Positions 60,103 to 64,000 of a stretch of 64,000 nt of DNA are shown piece by piece. Each line of letters begins with the position of its first letter. Position 1 is the stretch's first letter. Below the pieces are notes generated by a model. It made no database searches and was not told where the DNA came from. It saw only the letters and a list, made by a program, of their open reading frames with translations. This DNA is from Monosporascus cannonballus (lineage: Eukaryota; Ascomycota; Sordariomycetes; Xylariales), in the NCBI GenBank assembly GCA_004154925.1, contig QJNS01000292.1:27200-91199 (forward strand), read 5' to 3'. The position numbers and the translations under genes are program-made.

Positions 60103-63100
60103 TGTATCAAGATAACTGAATCAATGGTGGGCTCTCGGATGTAAATGCCACTTGTTGCCGATGTCGTGCCGACGTTCGTTGGCCCGGGGAATACGACGTA
60201 GAAGAAGAGGTCACGACGACACGGTCGGGAGAGGTGATAGTGGTTGCTGAGAGCTGAGGGTGCACAGGGCGGCTCGTCTCGTTCTTGGCTGGCTTCGCTG
60301 CTCCTACCCAGGGACACACTATGGAAAAGAGTATCTGAGATACTCGGTCGCTCAGCTTAAAGAAGTGCTCTTCATCTCCCGGAGTTCTTTTGTTTAGAAT
60401 TGACAACGACAAAAGACCCAAACGGAGTAAAGCCGGATAAGACCAAACTCTACTGAGATGGAGTAATCGCGGAAAGGCTTGACAGCGAGAGCGAGGAGGA
60501 GGAAAAGAGAGCTCCTAAATTAATTTGCCTGACCGGGGGAGATTGAGCGAAATGAAGGTCCAAAGCAGCAGGCGAAGGTCGAAGCACAGAAAGGGAGAAA
60601 AGTCGGGTGAAGGCTGCGCAGAGACCACCCAGACTCAACACACGCCAGGCTGGAGTAGGCTAAGGCGACATACAGACTTCGTACTTTCATACGCTCCTAG
60701 TGGTAGTATGTATATAGGTACCTCCTATTGCACAACATCCAATGCCTGACCCACCTATGTGGAGGTACCTAAGAGCGGACGGGTACGGTTAGTGACTTTA
60801 AGGTTTCTCTACTGAGTACGAACATCGAAGTGCATACCTAGGTAAGTACCTAGCTACGCCCAAGTGCTGTATGGGGGGAGTGCGTGTGTTCCAAAGATTC
60901 AATGTTGTCGGTCATCCGAAGAGAGAGAAGAGGGAGAAAGGCATCACCCGACCCAACACTAAACGAAGCTGTCTCTGCCTGTGCGGTGAATGAGAGGGGA
61001 ATTCAGAGGCGGCCCAAGCGGAGGTACCTAGCAAAAAGCAGGTACAAGCCCGTGCACCGGCCGCAATTGGGGATCTTAGGGGGCTGCTAGTCGGGGGACT
61101 AGCACCAGTAGTGGTCAAGTGGCCAAGCAGCCAAGCCGGCGTAGACCCGATTCAACCGCAGTCTCGACCTGTCAGCCCATCTCCCTTGGGGTTGGAGAGG
61201 ACGAAATGCATGAATCGTTCTAAATAAAGCCTTACAGCTCGCTCAGAAGATTGGGACCACTGAAGGAGGCAACTGGCGATTAAGAATTCTTGACAAGTTG
61301 CCGGGGAATCGTGGCTGAAATCTGGAGCCGAAATGCACGATACGAGACATATCGCCGTGGCTCGTACACCCTGTTAAGGTCCACTCCAGCAAGAAGATAT
61401 TGGACGGGTACCTAAGGCCACCAAATTATCGAAATCAACTCTTGTCCGTCATACGCGCATATACCAACCCTAAACCCATGTACCTAGGTAGATATGCACC
61501 TATCCATGTTTATGTTTATCAACCCGGCATATCTCGCATCCCTTGCCCCTTGCACCAGGACATTGAAAACACGACGCTTTCCGATATTAAAAGGAAAAAA
61601 ATCACTCAGTAGCGCTGCGAGCCCGAGACTAAGAATAGACGTCAAGAGGTGAGAGCTTATTTGACAAGGCATTATAGCAGAGACGAAACTACGGAAAATT
61701 GATCGACGAATTGGACCATCCAACATCGTACCTGCCTACTTGGCAGCTGTCATATTTTCCTCAAGGCTCGCAGGCAATCCAGATTCAGCACCTGTGCTAC
61801 TCTACACCTCAAACCAACGACCACTGACCTACAGTCCTAATCAATTTTCCTCGTTAAGGTCATCATAGGCGCCCAACATAGGTAAGCAAGGAAAAGGGGT
61901 CACAGTGCACGAGAAGCTTTCCACCCCAACGCGTGCATAGATGAACTTTTCATTAAGGATCTACCTGAACTCCATACGGCTAGCTCGGGGGTCTACGGAC
62001 CCGCCGCAGTCGGCGTCTCCAGCAAATCTCCAAATTCCTAAATAACATCCATCCTTCGCCCAAATCAAGTCGAGTCTCCCCCCATTCAACTTGATTGGCG
62101 ATGCAGCCATATACATATCATGTACCAGTTAGTCGATGCTAGCCAAAGCTCAAGACTGTCAAGACATTTTACCTCGCGCCCAGTGTGTTGCCTGGATGCC
62201 CATAGTTATCTACATTATATCTACCTTAGAACTGAATCTAAGGTATCCCATGGATCCTATCGCCTCTTTGTCCATCGGGTCAGCAAGATGTATCATCATT
62301 CAATTCTATGGACACTAACGGACGCCTGACGTTTGTATGGGGTTGGTATGCGAATTCTACAAGTTCAGACGACACATTTCGGAAGCTGTGTTGCGTTGAC
62401 TTTATCATGCAAATTGGGATTGTCGCCTCAGCAAGTGCGATGCCTACTGGTGAACACAATGCAGCTATTTAAAGGGATCTTGATAAGTGGCAAGGTGGGT
62501 ATGGAGTTGTCGCGAGCGCAACAGAACTGGATCATCCCTGTCCAGGATTCGGACTCGATCGAGCCATAAGGCCTGCAGGGGTAAGGAATCGAAAGCCAAT
62601 CATAGCTGGACATGAAGTCAATCCCTCCTCCGACAGACACGGAACCTCCCCGGGAAAATCTCCCGCAATACATGACGCCGGTAAAACCAATGTGAATCTG
62701 ATGCAGTGAAATGTGAATCAGGGAACTGACAGGCTGCGCGTGATCATGCTGTCACTTGCATAAACCGTATCCTCGAGGTCCAGTATCTCATGGACGGGCT
62801 TCAGGGCCCGTCAGCTCTTCTTAGCCCGGCTGGAAGTTGGGCGCTCCTTGGGTTGCAATTTCTGTTCTGGCTTCCCGTATCGTGGGGTTTCGGCCCGTCG
62901 CTGTACTTCATCACTTTCGGGATCTCTACTGTACGATTATTCGTATCCCGGATAGTTTGAGCGGATTTCCTTCGCTCACTAAGACCCATGATCTATGAGA
63001 TAGGTAAGGTGGACCAGAAGCAGCTGGATCGTACAGAATATGTTTATCCAGTAGTTTTTGGGTCATTGCCGAAAGGGAAACAGACGTCACGACGTCGTCT

Positions 63101-63460
63101 TCTCTCTGTCGTGAGTGTTTATACATGAGGAAAGCAAGACGAAACACCATCATTCCCCTGAAACCCCAAAGGCCGACCTGTTCCACCCCACCACCAGAGT
63201 CGCCTATGCTTAGACGTGTGTTGCAGGAGAGTCCATCATGTACAAACCCTTCGTTGGCCAGTCAGCAACTACGTTTCGCGAAAGGCAGGGGATGGTTAGG
63301 GGCTCGCATTTAAAGATGAACTCGACGATAGTAATTGCAGGATCCCGAAACGATGCCGTCCTATGTAAGCTAAGTGTCTCCAGGCCCAGCGACCCGTTCG
63401 AAGAGCGTGAGTGAACCTACCCAGCTGGTCGGTCAACATGAGCTGGTGGTCGCTAAAAGA
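60103..63460. other. Region upstream of casein kinase, no confirmed gene
   Basis: The first few hundred bases are presumably the casein kinase 5' region, pyrimidine-rich on the coding strand. From 60.7 to 61.5 kb, TACCTAGG-type words recur. Further right, open stretches such as 62926-63186 (minus) and 62333-62569 (plus) have no recognisable domain. Confidence 0.4.
60709..61498. repeat. Scattered TACCTAGG-type motifs upstream of casein kinase
   Basis: Words such as ATAGGTACCTCC (60714), ACCTAGGTAAGTACCTAGCTA (60836-60856), GAGGTACCTAGC (61021) and GTACCTAGGTAGATA (61480) occur in about 800 bp. They match the cluster in the SWC4/p24 promoter region. Confidence 0.5.
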
Positions 63461-63462
63461 AA

Positions 63463-63960
63463 CGATTGTCCGGCGTTGCTTGTACGCAGCTATTTGACCC
63501 CAGGAGAGAAAGCGGCGGCGATGTTGATCTTGCATTTCTTCACAATCTCGCCGCCGTAAATCGCGTAACCTGGGTATAGCACACCTATTAGCTCGGTGCG
63601 TGAGGGGCAGGGGAACTGGAGCCCACAACTGACAGCGTAAATCCCTATCCACGACCTTGATCACCATGGTATAGTCCACCTGGTAGTGCGGCTTGCCAAC
63701 TCTCATGCCCTTATTCCTGCCCTCCGGGATGTGGTTGTAGATGGGCTAGATCAGACCCTGGTCTCGGAGGAAAGTGAAATCGACTACGATTCTGCCGACT
63801 TTTTGGGTGCCTACATCCCGTGGTTGTTAGGCTGGTGGGGATGTGCTCGAAGAGATTACTGTACCTTTCCCCATGTTGTTCGCGACAGTGTAGTGCGTCT
63901 CAGCAGCGCCATCAGAGACATACAATATCTCTTCACACAGGAGTCTGGGGGGGGGGGCCT
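63463..63960 (-). pseudogene. Possible C-terminal fragment of an Hsp70-like protein, broken
   Basis: Minus-strand frames read ILYVSDGAAETHYTVANN (about 63930-63860). After a possible intron come VGRIVVDFTFLRDQGLI, HYQVDYTMVIKVVDRDLRC and, in another frame, YGGEIVKKCKINIAAAFSPGV ending in a stop near 63488. The last blocks resemble the C-terminal end of fungal Hsp70-like ATPase proteins (VDRxLRxExW then CIAxAFxPG). Frames do not join without correction and an in-frame stop follows RDQGLI. The gene would begin beyond the right edge. Confidence 0.3.
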
Positions 63961-64000
63961 CCGTGCTGTGGAAATGTGTGCCGGCCCACAAAAGGCTCAC

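Noticed and set aside
1..64000. CRISPR array, prophage, bacterial operon or telomere repeat
   Set aside because: Repeats present are LTRs and microsatellites. No regular spacer-repeat structure, bacterial gene or TTAGGG array was seen, and intron structure shows a fungal nuclear genome.

Overview
This window is filamentous-fungal (Pezizomycotina-type) nuclear DNA. The evidence is short GT-AG introns with CTAAC/CTGAC-like branch points, a SWR1 subunit gene, a p24 cargo receptor and a YCK-type casein kinase in ordinary-GC DNA, and long AT-saturated blocks whose transposon remains carry C-to-T/G-to-A changes. That mutation pattern is the signature of repeat-induced point mutation (RIP). I cannot name the species.

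Layout. (1) 1-560: ordinary-composition edge with an intron-containing tRNA-Pro(UGG) gene. (2) 0.56-22.1 kb: a RIP-degraded block that resolves into nested LTR retrotransposons. A minus-strand Ty3/gypsy parent (920-21927, 150-bp LTRs, duplication GTACG) holds a plus-strand gypsy element (2237-9623, duplication AAAAA), a plus-strand chromovirus (13167-19037, duplication TTACG) and a solo LTR (19704-20083). Removing the guests leaves a 7,355-bp parent, a normal gypsy size. (3) 22.1-33.4 kb: an accessory gene island on the minus strand, with an intact two-exon F-box/DUF6546-type gene, a conserved fungal gene broken by two in-frame stops, and a decayed cytochrome P450. It is bracketed by solo LTRs at 22092-22401 and 33401-33804. 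(4) 34.0-47.0 kb: a second RIP block with pieces of the chromovirus family in both orientations, a Fot1/pogo transposase relic, a fresh-looking solo LTR (45834-46196), and a repeat present once mutated (about 40.85 kb) and once nearly unmutated (about 47.06 kb). (5) 47.3-51 kb: a six-exon GH79-type beta-glucuronidase gene whose reading frame needs two single-base corrections. (6) 53.4-60.1 kb: conserved housekeeping genes, SWC4 (minus) and p24 receptor (plus) divergently arranged, then casein kinase I (minus), all apparently intact. (7) 60.1-64 kb: mostly featureless, with a possible Hsp70-like fragment at the edge.

The genes do not form a pathway. The clear pattern is a contrast: housekeeping genes in the right third are intact, while three of the four recognisable accessory genes nearer the RIP blocks carry disabling changes. 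I found no new multi-gene system. The most distinctive content is the retrotransposon stack that can be resolved to the base, and one dispersed LTR family that can be followed through eight sites, four with perfect 5-bp target-site duplications.
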